Shown in pieces: positions 8,735-18,250 of a DNA stretch of 45,135 bases (position 1 is the first letter of the stretch; each line of letters begins with the position of its first letter). The notes below the pieces were generated by a model, which was not told where the DNA came from, did not search any database, and saw only the letters and a list, made by a program, of their open reading frames with translations. Both the position numbers and the translations under genes were made by a program. The stretch spans positions 1 to 45,135 of the forward strand of contig CALLVV010000072.1 of NCBI GenBank assembly GCA_938012815.1. The letters run 5' to 3'. The stretch comes from an uncultured Propionibacteriaceae bacterium (GTDB lineage Bacteria; Actinomycetota; Actinomycetes; Propionibacteriales; Propionibacteriaceae).

Positions 8735-11005
8735 CTATCTCCGACCCGCGAGGCGACGGCGCAGGGCGCGACCCATCCGGGTGAAGTCGTCGCCCAGTTC
8801 GTTGTCGGTGACGGTGTAGGCCCAGGTGGCGCTGGGGATGCGGCTTCCCAGCGACTCCAGGTCCAGCCGCCCGTCGACGACCGGGGCCTCCAGGAGGGCG
8901 GCGACGGCGTCGTCGAGGATGCGTCCGGAAAGGCCCTGGTAGGCCGCCCCCATCTCCTTCTCGAACTCGGTCAGCGGATCCTCGCGGGCCAGCACCCGCA
9001 GGTGGATACCCTCGCGCAGCTCGGCGGCGTGCCCGAGGTGTGCGCTCCAGGCGGCGTCGATGGCTGCGACCAGCGCCAGTCGCGCCCCTTCCTCGAGTTC
9101 GTCCTCCCCGACCCGCTCGCCCAGCCCCGCGACCTCCTCGGGCGCGTGCTCGGCGAGCCGGTCGAGGGCCGCTGGCCCTTCGAGACAGGTTTCGCGCACC
9201 TCGACGAGGTGGGCGCGTTGGCGACGCAGCAGTTCGCCGTAACGCCACGACAGCCACCTCAGGTTGCGCTGCTCGCCATCGCTGACCCGCTGCGCATGGT
9301 CCACGACCCCCAGGACGCGACGGTTCGCGCGACACTGTTCGACCTCACCGTCACCGTCCACGACCACGGGTTCGGGATGGTCGGGGTCGTTGTCGGTGAC
9401 GAGGCGGTCCGCAAGGCTGGCGAAGAACACCGACTCCCCCGGATCGCCCTGCCGACCTGCGCGGCCGCGGAACTGGTCGTCGAGCCGGGCGCTGGGGAAA
9501 CACCCCACCCCGACCACCAGCAGCCCGCCCGCGTCGACGGCCACGGGTGAGGGCACCACGTCGGTGCCGCGCCCGGCCATCTGCGTCGAGACCGTGACCC
9601 GGCCCGCCTCACCGGCCCGCGAGATGATCGCGGCCTCCTCAGTGGCGTTGCGGGCGTTCAGCAACACGCACTCGATGCCGAGGGCGCGCAACAGGCCCGC
9701 AATCCGCTCCGACTCCCGGACGCTCTGGGTGGCAACCAGTACGGGCCGGCCCCGGCCGGCTGCCTCCCCGACCAGGCTCGCGACAGCCACGTCACGCTGA
9801 TCCGAGGTGGCGTGGAGCCGGGTGGGGTGGTCGGTGCGACGACACGGCAGGTGTGACGGGATGACCGCGACCTGCAGCCCGTACAGGGATTCGAGTTCCT
9901 CCTCGGCGGACCGCATGGTCGCGCTCATGCCGACGAGTTTGTCGTAGCCGCCGACCAGTTCCGCGATGACGAGCTGGTCGAGGACCTGGAGTCCGGGGGC
10001 GGTATCGAGGGCCTCCTTCGCCTCGACGGCGAGCTGCAGCCCGTCGGGCCAGCGTTGCAGCCGGTCCACCCTTCCCCGCGACCCGCTGACGAGCCACACG
10101 CGGTCGTCGGCGACGAGGTAGTCGACGTCGCGTTCCAGGGCGGCGTGGGCGTGGAGGGCGAGGTTCAGCGAGACGAGGAACTCGGAGTCGGTGCCGAACA
10201 GGTCGCGGCCGGGGTGGTCGTTCTCGACGCGGCGCAACCCGTCGTCGGTGAGGTGGACGGTGCGGCGATCGGGCGCGACGACGTAGTCGCGGCCCGCGTC
10301 GAGGCCCCGCACGTAGGCGGCGAGCACCAGGGCGTGTTCGTCGCGGTGTGGTTCGGCGTCGGCGGCGAGCACCAGGGGCACGCGGGCCTCGTCGAGCAGG
10401 ACTGCGTCGGCCTCGTCGACGAGCACCACCTCGCGGCGGGCCCCGGTGCGGTCCCCGGACCGGGCGGCGAGGCGGTCGCGGAGCAGGTCGAAACCGGCTT
10501 CGGCCACCGAGGAATAGGTGATGTCGGCGGCGTAGGCGACCTGCCGGGCGGCGAGGTCCTGGTCGGCCTGCACCGCAGCGCAGGTCAGGCCGAGGCCGCG
10601 GTACAGCGGACCCATCCAGTCGGCGTCGCGGGCCGCGAGGTAGTCGTTGGCGGTCAGCACGTGGACGTGACGGCCCTCCAGGGCCCAACCGGCGGCGGCC
10701 ATCGCACCCACGAGGGTCTTGCCCTCCCCGGTCGCCAGTTCGATGGAGAACCCCCGCAGCAGGGCGGCGGCGGCCAGGTACTGGTTGGGGAAGGGGTCGA
10801 GCCCCACCTCCCGCCCCGCCATCTCACCTGCGACCGCCAGGAAACCGGCCAGTTCGGCGTCGCTGGTTGCGTCGAGGGAGGTCGGGGCCTCGGGCGGGTT
10901 CTCCGGCATGGCGTCCACCACCCGCTGGAGGCGTTTGAGGCGCTTGTCGTTGGCGGAACGCCACATGGACTCGCGCAGACGGTCGGCAACGGATGTGAGG
11001 GGCAC
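8735..11005 (-). CDS. secA2: SecA2-type preprotein translocase ATPase
   Basis: A 756-aa DEAD-type motor ATPase of the SecA family, shorter than housekeeping SecA and without the C-terminal zinc-binding tail, as usual for actinobacterial SecA2. Walker A is ATGEGKT, Walker B is VDEAD, and conserved motor motifs QMAGRGTDV and FRGRAGRQGDPG are present. SecA2 exports a subset of proteins with SecYEG. The GTG at 11005 is chosen because AGGAG lies 5 nt upstream; TAGGCT about 35 nt upstream would be the -10 element. No accessory Sec partner or glycosylation genes are adjacent. Confidence 0.88.
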   Translation of the reverse strand: MPLTSVADRLRESMWRSANDKRLKRLQRVVDAMPENPPEAPTSLDATSDAELAGFLAVAGEMAGREVGLDPFPNQYLAAAALLRGFSIELATGEGKTLVGAMAAAGWALEGRHVHVLTANDYLAARDADWMGPLYRGLGLTCAAVQADQDLAARQVAYAADITYSSVAEAGFDLLRDRLAARSGDRTGARREVVLVDEADAVLLDEARVPLVLAADAEPHRDEHALVLAAYVRGLDAGRDYVVAPDRRTVHLTDDGLRRVENDHPGRDLFGTDSEFLVSLNLALHAHAALERDVDYLVADDRVWLVSGSRGRVDRLQRWPDGLQLAVEAKEALDTAPGLQVLDQLVIAELVGGYDKLVGMSATMRSAEEELESLYGLQVAVIPSHLPCRRTDHPTRLHATSDQRDVAVASLVGEAAGRGRPVLVATQSVRESERIAGLLRALGIECVLLNARNATEEAAIISRAGEAGRVTVSTQMAGRGTDVVPSPVAVDAGGLLVVGVGCFPSARLDDQFRGRAGRQGDPGESVFFASLADRLVTDNDPDHPEPVVVDGDGEVEQCRANRRVLGVVDHAQRVSDGEQRNLRWLSWRYGELLRRQRAHLVEVRETCLEGPAALDRLAEHAPEEVAGLGERVGEDELEEGARLALVAAIDAAWSAHLGHAAELREGIHLRVLAREDPLTEFEKEMGAAYQGLSGRILDDAVAALLEAPVVDGRLDLESLGSRIPSATWAYTVTDNELGDDFTRMGRALRRRLAGRR

Positions 11006-11075
11006 GATGACTCCTGGGTCGGGTGCCATCCAGCCTAGGGCGTGCTGCGGACGTGGTCGCGGAAGAACCCGGGGA

Positions 11076-11657
11076 TCACTCCTCGGCTGCGGTAACCGGT
11101 TCGGAGCAGGCGAAGCGCTGAAGCCGGAACCCGTCGTATCGCGATATGCCCAGGCCACCCTGGACGCTCATCTCCGCGTTCGGCTGCCCTTGGGGAACCT
11201 CCTTGTCCGGGATGTGTCCGACGCAGAAACGCTCCGCCTCCCGTCCCAGCCCGGACGAGGAGATGAGATGACCCTCCTCCGATTCCCGCCCGGGGGAGAC
11301 GTCAAACACTTTCTGCGCGGGAGTCACGTAATAGTTTTCGTTCCCGGGGACAGGTTCAAAAGCGATGACGAGGGATCTCCCTCCATGTACCCTGTCGGGC
11401 ACCACGAGCGCTTTCCATTCAGGTACCCAGATCCGATCACCGGAACCATTTCTCACCCGGTAGGAATAACCACCACCTTCGCTTTTCTCAACCTCGACAC
11501 TCACATCGGAGGAAGTCTTGTCGACCTCGACACTCACATCAGAAGAGGTCTTGTCGACCACCAAACGCTCCTCCCAGTCGCATCCCGTCAGGGCAGCGAC
11601 CGTGAGCGCGAAAACCAGTCCCCAGGCGCCCGCGCCTCCTGCTCCGTAACGTCTCAT
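11076..11657 (-). CDS. Lipoprotein with a tandem 11-residue duplication
   Basis: A 193-aa predicted lipoprotein of unknown function. The lipobox LTGC follows a hydrophobic signal, so the mature protein begins CDWEERL. Two consecutive copies of VDKTSSDVSVE follow, then a partial third (VEKSEGGG), then a globular part with VRNGSGDRIWVPEWKALV and two further cysteines. GGAGG about 10 nt upstream supports the ATG at 11657. It is upstream of secA2 on the same strand, about 70 bp away. Confidence 0.65.
   Translation of the reverse strand: MRRYGAGGAGAWGLVFALTVAALTGCDWEERLVVDKTSSDVSVEVDKTSSDVSVEVEKSEGGGYSYRVRNGSGDRIWVPEWKALVVPDRVHGGRSLVIAFEPVPGNENYYVTPAQKVFDVSPGRESEEGHLISSSGLGREAERFCVGHIPDKEVPQGQPNAEMSVQGGLGISRYDGFRLQRFACSEPVTAAEE
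11493..11558. repeat. Two tandem 33-bp units inside the lipoprotein gene
   Basis: Units 11493-11525 and 11526-11558 differ at three positions, all synonymous, so each encodes VDKTSSDVSVE on the minus strand. This keeps the reading frame and looks like a recent in-frame duplication. Confidence 0.9.
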
Positions 11658-11937
11658 TCGCAATGCCCCTCCAGTACGGCCCGTTCTCGTTTCTCCAGAC
11701 CGACTTGTCAAAATCGTTTTCTCCGGTTCGCTGTGGACACAGGAAATCATCGACGCCGAATCGGCGAAACAACTGCGATTTGATCAATGCGGGGTGTCAC
11801 TCCGGGGATGACCAATTCCTCGGGGAAGCGACAGGACACCCCCGGGACGCCTCGCCCATCTGCTCACCGGGACGACGGCGCCGGGACCACGCGACCCGCA
11901 CGGAACGGGCCCCACGCGCGGGAGCTAGGATTCCCGC

Positions 11938-12420
11938 ATGTTGGCCTCAGTGATCACGTGTTCGGACCGGGTCGCCGCCGGGGTCTACCCCGACCGTTCC
12001 GGCCCCCTGCTGCGGGAGGCCCTGAACGGGTTGGGGTTCGAGCCCCGGGGGCCGAGGGTGGTGCCCGACAATCTCGTCATGATCCGCGCCGCCATCCGGG
12101 AGGCTGTCGCGTCCGGGGCGCGGGTGGTGCTCACCACCGGCGGCACGGGCGTCGGGCCGCGCGACGTCACCGTCGAGGCCACCCTCGATCTGCTCGCCTG
12201 CGAGCTGCCCGGGATCATGGAGGCCATTCGCCGTCACGGCGCCGAGAAGAACCCCCATGCCTTGGTGTCGCGGGGCCTGGCGGGGGTGGTGGAGTGCGCC
12301 GGGACTCGCGCGATCATCATCAACGCGCCCGGCTCTGAGGGCGGCGCATCCGACACCATCGAGGTCGCCGGCCCGCTGCTGCAACATCTCGTCGAACAGC
12401 TCGACGGCGCCGATCACTGA
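11938..12420 (+). CDS. MogA/MoaB family molybdopterin-binding protein
   Basis: A 160-aa cytosolic protein of the MogA/MoaB family, which adenylylates molybdopterin during molybdenum cofactor synthesis. The family core TTGGTGVGPRDVTVEAT lies near residues 63-79, and INAPGS near the C-terminus completes the substrate pocket. No other moa or moe gene is in the window. TAGGAT (11926-11931) lies 6 nt before the ATG and no Shine-Dalgarno sequence is present, so translation is probably leaderless. Confidence 0.9.
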   Translation: MLASVITCSDRVAAGVYPDRSGPLLREALNGLGFEPRGPRVVPDNLVMIRAAIREAVASGARVVLTTGGTGVGPRDVTVEATLDLLACELPGIMEAIRRHGAEKNPHALVSRGLAGVVECAGTRAIIINAPGSEGGASDTIEVAGPLLQHLVEQLDGADH

Positions 12421-12494
12421 TCTCGCGTCGGGCGGGGAGGAAGTCCTGCGTGTTCCGAGCAGCGGACGAGACACTCAGGACTCCGAGCCCGCCG

Positions 12495-12942
12495 TCAATC
12501 TCCGGTATTGGGCAGCCCCGGCCGTAGTCTGGGCCCTGTTGGGTCAGGGCGTGCCGGAACCGTCGGATCTGGCAGGCCAGTGGGCACTGGAGTTGTCGGC
12601 GCTGGCACGGCGGTGGGTGACGGCAACACCGGCGGGACAGTGGCAGACGGCGATGGTTTCGGCTCGGAGCTGCTGGTTGGACTCGGGGCAGGTGGTCCTG
12701 TCACGGTTGGTGTCGCTGCCGCACTGGACGAAGTTTCCGTTGGTGAAGCACTTGGCTCCGCCGTGGATGTTGGCGATGGGACCACCGATGAGGAAGATGA
12801 CGGCAGCACGGTGGGATCACTCGTTGCTGTTGGGCTCACCGAAGGAGTCGCACTGGCTGAGGTCGTGAATGATGGAGACGGACTGGGGGAGGGCGTAGCT
12901 GAAGGCGTTACCGAGGAACTCTCGCTTGGCATCGGCGAAGGA
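12495..12942 (-). pseudogene. Ser/Thr/Pro-rich tail ending in LPNTGD, out of frame with the SGNH hydrolase
   Basis: About 145 residues almost entirely Ser, Thr, Pro and Ala (PSPSPSP, TSSSAAATPT and so on), ending RPGLPNTGD then stop. It reads like a wall-spanning linker followed by a sortase motif. The hydrophobic segment and basic tail that normally follow LPXTG are absent, and the other two frames do not supply them. It begins where the SGNH hydrolase frame stops (SYAHPIADP), one base out of phase, so it was probably that protein's C-terminus. The opposite strand reads as Val/Gly-rich and is its shadow. Confidence 0.5.
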
Positions 12943-14123
12943 CTACGGGTCGGCGATGGGGTGTGCGTACGAGCCTTGGAGCCATGCCAGTATAGGTTTC
13001 GGGAGCCCTGCACCCAACCCTACATCGGATGAGACATCCGGCGGCGTAGCCTGCCTGGCCACCCGAGGAATACCGATCTCTTTGGCAAGGGTTTCAGCAA
13101 TTTCTTGATGCCCGATGATATTCGGATGATACCACTCCATGGGGTCGGTGGCATATATTCCACGAGTTTCTCCGCTAACGCTTCTGATTCCCGCAGTTTC
13201 AAAGAATTCATTTACCCAACGCACAGAATTCTTTAAGAGAACACTGGGGTTGGGTTCATGCCCGCGGAAATGTTCTGGAATTGACCCGATGTAACGAGGA
13301 CGAGGCGTGGTTGAAGGGTAGGGTGGAAGCGATCGATTCCATTCCACGACCGCCTCCTTTTGAATCGCCGCCAACTCCCGTCCCGCCTTGAGGATTTCGG
13401 TTCCAGCATCGTAGAAAATCCATTCACCACACGCCGGTACCGAATCGTCGAAACGAGAGCACCCGAACAGCTTGTACCAGTCGCTATCAGGTAGCAACAG
13501 ATTCGGATACCCAGCCAGAACAATGTCGACGTCATACCGTCCCATACTTCTCAATTTGGCGGAGATGGTCGTGAACAACCTTTTCGTCCGCACCTTCAAG
13601 CCGTTGGGGCCAAGGTCACTCACAATGGCCCGAGCGTTTTCGACCGCCTCCTTGCAACTCACAGGGTGTCGGAGCCCTCTGGCAAAACATTTCTCGACAA
13701 CAGCACAAAACCTATATCATTTCCACCAACGGTGAGCATAACCATATCGACATCAGCGGAAATTCTATCGACCTGCTCGTTGATCAAATTCTCAGTAGTG
13801 TGACCGGAATGAGCGAGAACCGTTAGCCGGGCATCAATACTTTTACCCAAAAGCCATTCTCTATACCGATACCCCCGGTTATTTCTGCTGACATAAGCTT
13901 TCTCCGCACCTTCCTCTCCATTCGCTTCCCTTGAGTTGTGTTCATACTTGCCGGCACCATTGCCAGCCGAGTAGGAGTCCCCCAGCACCACCATGTTGAG
14001 TACTTTCGGAGGACGCGTCTCTAAGTCTGAACCTTCTTCAGCACGAGCAGAAGTCGGGGTGAGTAGAGTCGACATGCCCATCAGGAGAAAAGCAACAAGT
14101 AATCTTCTAGAAACGTGGAGCAT
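12943..14123 (-). pseudogene. Secreted SGNH/GDSL hydrolase, frameshifted (locus 1)
   Basis: The N-terminal part has a signal peptide (MLHVSRRLL to SARA), then block I with the catalytic Ser in LGDSYSAGNGAG and the GGND block. This frame stops at 13659 after an unrelated tail. A second frame carries on the homology from CFARGL through VSCKEAVENAR, GYPNLLLP and WYHPNIIGH (Asp/His catalytic region) to 12943. The switch equals loss of one base in or near a short A-run around 13690. It starts at 14123, overlapping the lipoprotein stop as TAATG, so the pair was translationally coupled. GC is lower than in flanking core genes. The paralogue at 41338-42536 carries different lesions. Confidence 0.75.
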
Positions 14124-14548
14124 TACATGTATCCTAACGTTATACGGAGCCCAAAATCTGGGTAGTCCTTGCAAGAACCTTCGAAGTCACTGACGATCAG
14201 ACTGAAGCTGGAACCCGAAGTCGTCTTCTGAGCAACCGCGCCACCTTTGCGTTTTACAGAAAGATCCTCAATCCAGCCATGCTCTCCGGCAGTTGTCAAG
14301 ACGGTGGCAATGGCCTTCTCCAAAGGAATATGAAGCTTGTAGCAACGGGTGATGCTTGGCGGCGGTGGCTTGGGGCTGTTGTTGGTTCCCTCAGCGTTCC
14401 CCAGAAGCTCCAGTCCCTCCCAGCTGGCCGAAGCCATCGGGTCCTCCCGCAGGGCCTGCATTCGGCGCTCCCATTCCGAGGCACACCCCGTCGCCAGCAG
14501 ACATGTAGCCACCAGTACGGGCAGGACCGGCCGCCAGCGGCGCTTCAT
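14123..14548 (-). CDS. Small lipoprotein of the W-G-[IL]-ELL family (locus 1)
   Basis: A 141-aa predicted lipoprotein. The signal ends at lipobox ATGC, giving a mature CASEWERRMQALRED. Shared with the proteins at 40077 and 40839 are RMQAL, W-G-[IL]-ELL, IT-x-x-Y-[KR]-L, GW-x-E and K-x-YP. Its two C-terminal-half cysteines (TRCYKL and GSCKDYP) match those of the 40077 protein. GGAGG 5 nt before the ATG at 14548 decides the start. It is the first gene of a two-gene unit with the SGNH hydrolase. Function unknown; co-occurrence suggests a shared cell-surface role. Confidence 0.72.
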   Translation of the reverse strand: MKRRWRPVLPVLVATCLLATGCASEWERRMQALREDPMASASWEGLELLGNAEGTNNSPKPPPPSITRCYKLHIPLEKAIATVLTTAGEHGWIEDLSVKRKGGAVAQKTTSGSSFSLIVSDFEGSCKDYPDFGLRITLGYM

Positions 14549-14686
14549 CGTCACCTCCATGGAGTACGAGGCCAGCCTATGCGCTCCCAGGCCCCTCGTC
14601 CAGAGGGCGACAAGACCCACGTGCGGCACCCACATGGGCTGCGCCATCCGTGCAGGCGGGTGGCCAGCCACCGCCAAGGACCGACC

Positions 14687-15586
14687 TCACTCCCCCATGG
14701 TCGGAGGCTGGTTGCCGTCGTCGCGCTGGGCGAGGAAGCGTTCCACCGCCGCTGCTATCTCGTCGGCGGAGGGCAGGTCGTCACCGGTGGGTTCGGTGTA
14801 GCGGTCGTACTGTTCCTCGAGCTGGCGCAGCAGCTCGCGGGCGGTCTCGTCGCCGCGGGTGTCGGCCTCGATGGACATCAGGTTGGCTTCGGCGGCCAGG
14901 TCCAGTTCGTCGGTCGGCAGGGCCAGTCCCGTCACTTCCACGTACTGGTGAAGGATGGCGGCCGCAGCCTGCGTGAAGGATGCGTTCGCGAGGTAGTGGG
15001 GAACGTGGGCGGCGGCGCCGAAGGCACTGATACCGAGAGTGCCCAGATGGTACTCGAGGTAGAACGCGAAGGAGGCCGGGATCTCAAGACGGTCGATCCA
15101 GCGGGGGTTCGCCTGCCTCAGCTCCGGGTCAGTGGAGTGTATCGCCAAGGGCGTGGGACGTGTGTGCGGGAAAGCCATGGGCATGCCGTAACCGGTCAGC
15201 AGCATCGAGACGTCGAGTTTTTCGATCAACCCGACCAGTTCGTCGCGGAACAGCTGCCACCGGTGGTCGGGTTCTGGACCGCGCATCACGAGGTACGGCT
15301 TGCCCTCGGCGTCGCGCGCCAGGTGCAGCTTCAGCGCGGGCTCCTCGAGCGAGGCCCAGTGGTCGCGATCGAAGACCATGGCGGGACGGCGGGCACGGTA
15401 GTCGTGGACGAGGTCCATGTTGAAGGACCCGAGCAGTTGGGGCTCGGAGTGTTCCAGGAGGGCCTCGATCAGCGTCGCTCCGACACGTCCCGAGTCGATG
15501 AAACCGTCGAAGAAGTAGAACAGCGGCGGTTCTGATCCCGCGACGGTGCCCCACAGGTCTTCGTTGATGGCAAACCAGTCGGACAT
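14687..15586 (-). CDS. PAC2 family protein
   Basis: A 299-aa protein resembling the PAC2 (proteasome assembly chaperone 2-like) family that is common in Actinobacteria. Recognisable parts are the FFDGFIDSG start of the fold, FNMDLVHDYRARRP, MRGPEPDHRW, and HVPHYLAN with an acidic helical C-terminus. Its role in Actinobacteria is not established. The ATG at 15586 is favoured: TAGGCT lies 7 nt upstream, and the longer in-frame extension is Arg/Pro-rich without domain character. Confidence 0.8.
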   Translation of the reverse strand: MSDWFAINEDLWGTVAGSEPPLFYFFDGFIDSGRVGATLIEALLEHSEPQLLGSFNMDLVHDYRARRPAMVFDRDHWASLEEPALKLHLARDAEGKPYLVMRGPEPDHRWQLFRDELVGLIEKLDVSMLLTGYGMPMAFPHTRPTPLAIHSTDPELRQANPRWIDRLEIPASFAFYLEYHLGTLGISAFGAAAHVPHYLANASFTQAAAAILHQYVEVTGLALPTDELDLAAEANLMSIEADTRGDETARELLRQLEEQYDRYTEPTGDDLPSADEIAAAVERFLAQRDDGNQPPTMGE

Positions 15587-15714
15587 GTCCCCCAGCCTAA
15601 CCGCTGAACCCCTGTTTTGCGCCCCTGCCTGAGCCGGAGAGCCCTCCGGGGACGAGCGGCCGCACGAAACGGGCACCCGGGGAGGCGTTTCGTGCCGATT
15701 GAACCGGGCCGCGG

Positions 15715-17049
15715 TCATCCGCGGTGCATGACCTGCTGGGTCTCACGCACGGGAATCATGGCGACCAGCCCGGCGGCCAGCACCAGCGCGATCCCGAGGA
15801 TGCCGAAGTGCGCCGCCGACTCGCCTGCCGGGACGAGGAACGATCCCAGCCACAGGGACAGCACCCACAACGACGACGCCAGGAAGGACACCGCCCGCCC
15901 GGTCGTCGCGTACAGCCCGAAAACCTCGCCCGAGTGGCCCTCGGGGATGAGGCGCGCCAGGAAGGACCGCGACGCCGACTGCGCCGGGCCGACGAACAGG
16001 GTCATGGCGATCCCGAAGACCCAGAACACCACCGGCCCCCGGTCGTGGAGCAGGAAGATGCACGAGCCCAGCCCCACCAGAGCGCCCAGCGAGATCAGGA
16101 TCACACGTTTCGGCCCGACCCGGTCGTCCAGGTGCCCGAAGGCGATGGTCGCGAGCCCCGCGACCACATTGGCCACCACCCCGAAGACGATCACCTCGCC
16201 GGTGCTGAACCCGAACACCAGCTTCGCCAGCACCGCGCCGTAGGTGAACACCCCCGCCAGGCCGTCGCGGAACAGCGCGGAGGCCAGCAGGAACCAGGTC
16301 GTGTGCGGGGAGACGCGGTGGATGCGGATCACGGAACCTATGAGGTCGCGGTAGGCCCGCACCGGCGACTGGCGCGGCGGCGGGGAGGCCACGGGCCGGT
16401 CCTTGATGGCCACGAACAGTGGAATGGTGAACAGCACCGTCCACGCCCCGCACAGCAGCATCGAGTTGCGCACCCCGTCAGGACCGATGTCAGCACCCGC
16501 GACGGCAACGATCAACAGCAGGATCACGATCCCGCCGAGGTATCCCATGCCCCAGCCGTACCCGGAGACGCGGCCGACGTTACCGGGCGTGGCCACCTGG
16601 TCGATGGCGGCGTAGTAGTTGACATTGGCCACCTCGGAGACGATGTTGCCGATCCCGAGCAGCACCAGGCCCAGCCACAGGTACTGCTGCCCGGGCGCGA
16701 CGAACCACAGCGCAGCCGAGACCGCCGCCAGCGCCCACGTCTGCCAGCGCAGGTGGAACATCCGCCTCCCGGAACGGTCGGCGCCCTGCCCCAGTACCGG
16801 CGCCAGCAGCGCGATGAGCACCCCCGCCACTGCCATCGCGATCCCCAGCATGAACGCTGGGGTGTCGTCGCCGGAACCGGTTCCGAACAGCGACCCGGAA
16901 GCGATGTAGGTGCTGAACACGAAGGTGGTGATGACGGTCGCGAAGGGCTGGGTTCCCCAATCCCACATGCACCAGCTGAGGATCTTTCCCCAGGAGGTGC
17001 GTCGTTCACGCAGGGCGGCGACGGGCGCCTGGGTCTGGGCTTCGGTCAC
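15715..17049 (-). CDS. UMF1-type MFS transporter (Atg22-like)
   Basis: A 444-aa membrane protein with about 12 hydrophobic segments. The N-terminal WCMWDWGTQPFATVITTFVF is characteristic of the UMF1/Atg22-like branch of the major facilitator superfamily; GQGADRSGRR is the loop 2-3 motif. Eukaryotic Atg22 effluxes vacuolar amino acids; the bacterial substrate is unknown. It starts at GTG with TAGGTT (17056-17061) exactly 6 nt upstream and no Shine-Dalgarno sequence, a likely leaderless mRNA. Confidence 0.87.
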   Translation of the reverse strand: MTEAQTQAPVAALRERRTSWGKILSWCMWDWGTQPFATVITTFVFSTYIASGSLFGTGSGDDTPAFMLGIAMAVAGVLIALLAPVLGQGADRSGRRMFHLRWQTWALAAVSAALWFVAPGQQYLWLGLVLLGIGNIVSEVANVNYYAAIDQVATPGNVGRVSGYGWGMGYLGGIVILLLIVAVAGADIGPDGVRNSMLLCGAWTVLFTIPLFVAIKDRPVASPPPRQSPVRAYRDLIGSVIRIHRVSPHTTWFLLASALFRDGLAGVFTYGAVLAKLVFGFSTGEVIVFGVVANVVAGLATIAFGHLDDRVGPKRVILISLGALVGLGSCIFLLHDRGPVVFWVFGIAMTLFVGPAQSASRSFLARLIPEGHSGEVFGLYATTGRAVSFLASSLWVLSLWLGSFLVPAGESAAHFGILGIALVLAAGLVAMIPVRETQQVMHRG

Positions 17050-17170
17050 GGGAACAACCTAGTGCCATCAGACCCGCGGCTGCTGCCACCCGTGCAACCG
17101 GAGCCCGTCACCCCGGACGACGTCCCAGCGCTGGTGGAACGCCCGACCCGGTGAGGAGACGCCGATCGGG

Positions 17171-17623
17171 TCACTCGTCCATGCGGTCGGGGTGGAGGCG
17201 TTCCGGCAACCCCAGCCCCGGCCATCGAAGGCGCCGCTCCTCGCTTCTCGGGAAGAACCCGAACACCTTCCGCGTGATCTCCACCCACGACTCGTAACGG
17301 AACCCGTCGAGACCGGTCCAGCCCCACACGTTGCGCAGCACGTGCCCGGTCTCCGCGACGATCACGGCCGCCTCCCGCTGCCCCGCGGGGCGGGGGAAGT
17401 CACGGCGCCACAGCCCGGCCCATTCGTCGGTGAGCCGCCACTGCCGGTCCCTGAGGCGTGGTTCGTCACCCGGGGAGTCGTTGCTGACCTCCACCGCCAT
17501 CCGCTCCCCGACCCTGAGGAACTGCACCAGCCGTCCCCTGCCGCTGACGACGAGAACGGCCTCGCCGGGCAGTTCGACGAGCACCTGCGCGAGAGCGGCA
17601 TCGAATTCGCGCCAATCGGTCAT
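17171..17623 (-). CDS. Small TY-Chap/YbjN-like protein
   Basis: A 150-aa soluble protein. The pattern FDAALAQVL, AVLVVSGRGRLVQF, MAVEVSND and the Trp-rich middle resembles the TY-Chap domain (related to YbjN and type III secretion chaperones), but the assignment is by eye. GGAGG stands just before the ATG at 17623. Function unknown. Confidence 0.55.
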   Translation of the reverse strand: MTDWREFDAALAQVLVELPGEAVLVVSGRGRLVQFLRVGERMAVEVSNDSPGDEPRLRDRQWRLTDEWAGLWRRDFPRPAGQREAAVIVAETGHVLRNVWGWTGLDGFRYESWVEITRKVFGFFPRSEERRLRWPGLGLPERLHPDRMDE

Positions 17624-17749
17624 CGCACCTCCTCAACACCATTTCCGAGGACCCTCATCATCCCATCCCCGTCAACCGGAAATCCTTCCCATCGTTCACT
17701 CTGACCGCCCGGGTGGGTCCCGGGATTCGTCCCCAGGGGCCGTGGGAAA

Positions 17750-18175
17750 GTGGTCGACGTGAATGAGCGGGAAAAACGCCGAGCGGACGCGCTCGAACGG
17801 GCCGAACTGGCCGAGAGAGCCGCCGAACGCGAGGCCGACCGGGCGCAGGTCCTGATCGACCGGTTCGTCGCCGATGCCCTCGCCTCGGGGCCGGAACCGG
17901 TGTCGCTGAGAGCCAGGACCTTCGACGGGCACGTGGTGAGGACGGATCGCCGAGGCTGGTATCTGCGCCGCGACCGTTCGACGGCGATCGACACCGACGG
18001 CGGGTATCACGTCCTGAACGTCCCCGGTGGCCTGATGGCGCGTCTCAAGGGTGTGAAACTGAAGCCGGTGAGGCCGTCGCTGCGGGTGGGGCGGGGAGGT
18101 CGCGACGGGGAAACCGGCGATCTCGGGGAATTCCTGTCCTGGGTGCTGGAAGGAAAGACCCCACAAAATCCCTGA
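17750..18175 (+). CDS. Uncharacterised small protein with an N-terminal coiled coil
   Basis: A 141-aa protein I do not recognise. Residues 5-40 are rich in Glu, Arg and Ala with heptad character (ERAELAERAAEREADRAQ), predicting a coiled coil. The rest is a small beta-rich part with RTDRRGWYLRRDRS and DGGYHVLNVPGG. No signal peptide or membrane segment. Starts at GTG 17750 or GTG 17759; neither has a strong ribosome site. Confidence 0.6.
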   Translation: MVDVNEREKRRADALERAELAERAAEREADRAQVLIDRFVADALASGPEPVSLRARTFDGHVVRTDRRGWYLRRDRSTAIDTDGGYHVLNVPGGLMARLKGVKLKPVRPSLRVGRGGRDGETGDLGEFLSWVLEGKTPQNP

Positions 18176-18234
18176 TCCCTCACCCGCTCTCCCCATGTGG
18201 ACGAAGGTGAAGAATCCACAGGAATCACGCTTTC

Positions 18235-18250
18235 CCACAAACGTTTGTGG
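18235..18250. promoter_or_regulatory. 16-bp perfect palindrome with DnaA-box-like neighbours
   Basis: CCACAAACGTTTGTGG is its own reverse complement. TGTGGAAAA on its right edge and GAATCCACA about 20 bp to the left resemble DnaA boxes (TTNTCCACA). It lies about 200 bp upstream of the SRPBCC gene. It could be an operator, a DnaA site or, with its AT-rich flank, a weak terminator for the gene ending at 18175. Confidence 0.45.

Noticed and set aside
12508..13032. A Val/Gly-rich 174-codon frame on the plus strand
   Set aside because: Mirror image of the Ser/Thr/Pro-rich linker on the minus strand.
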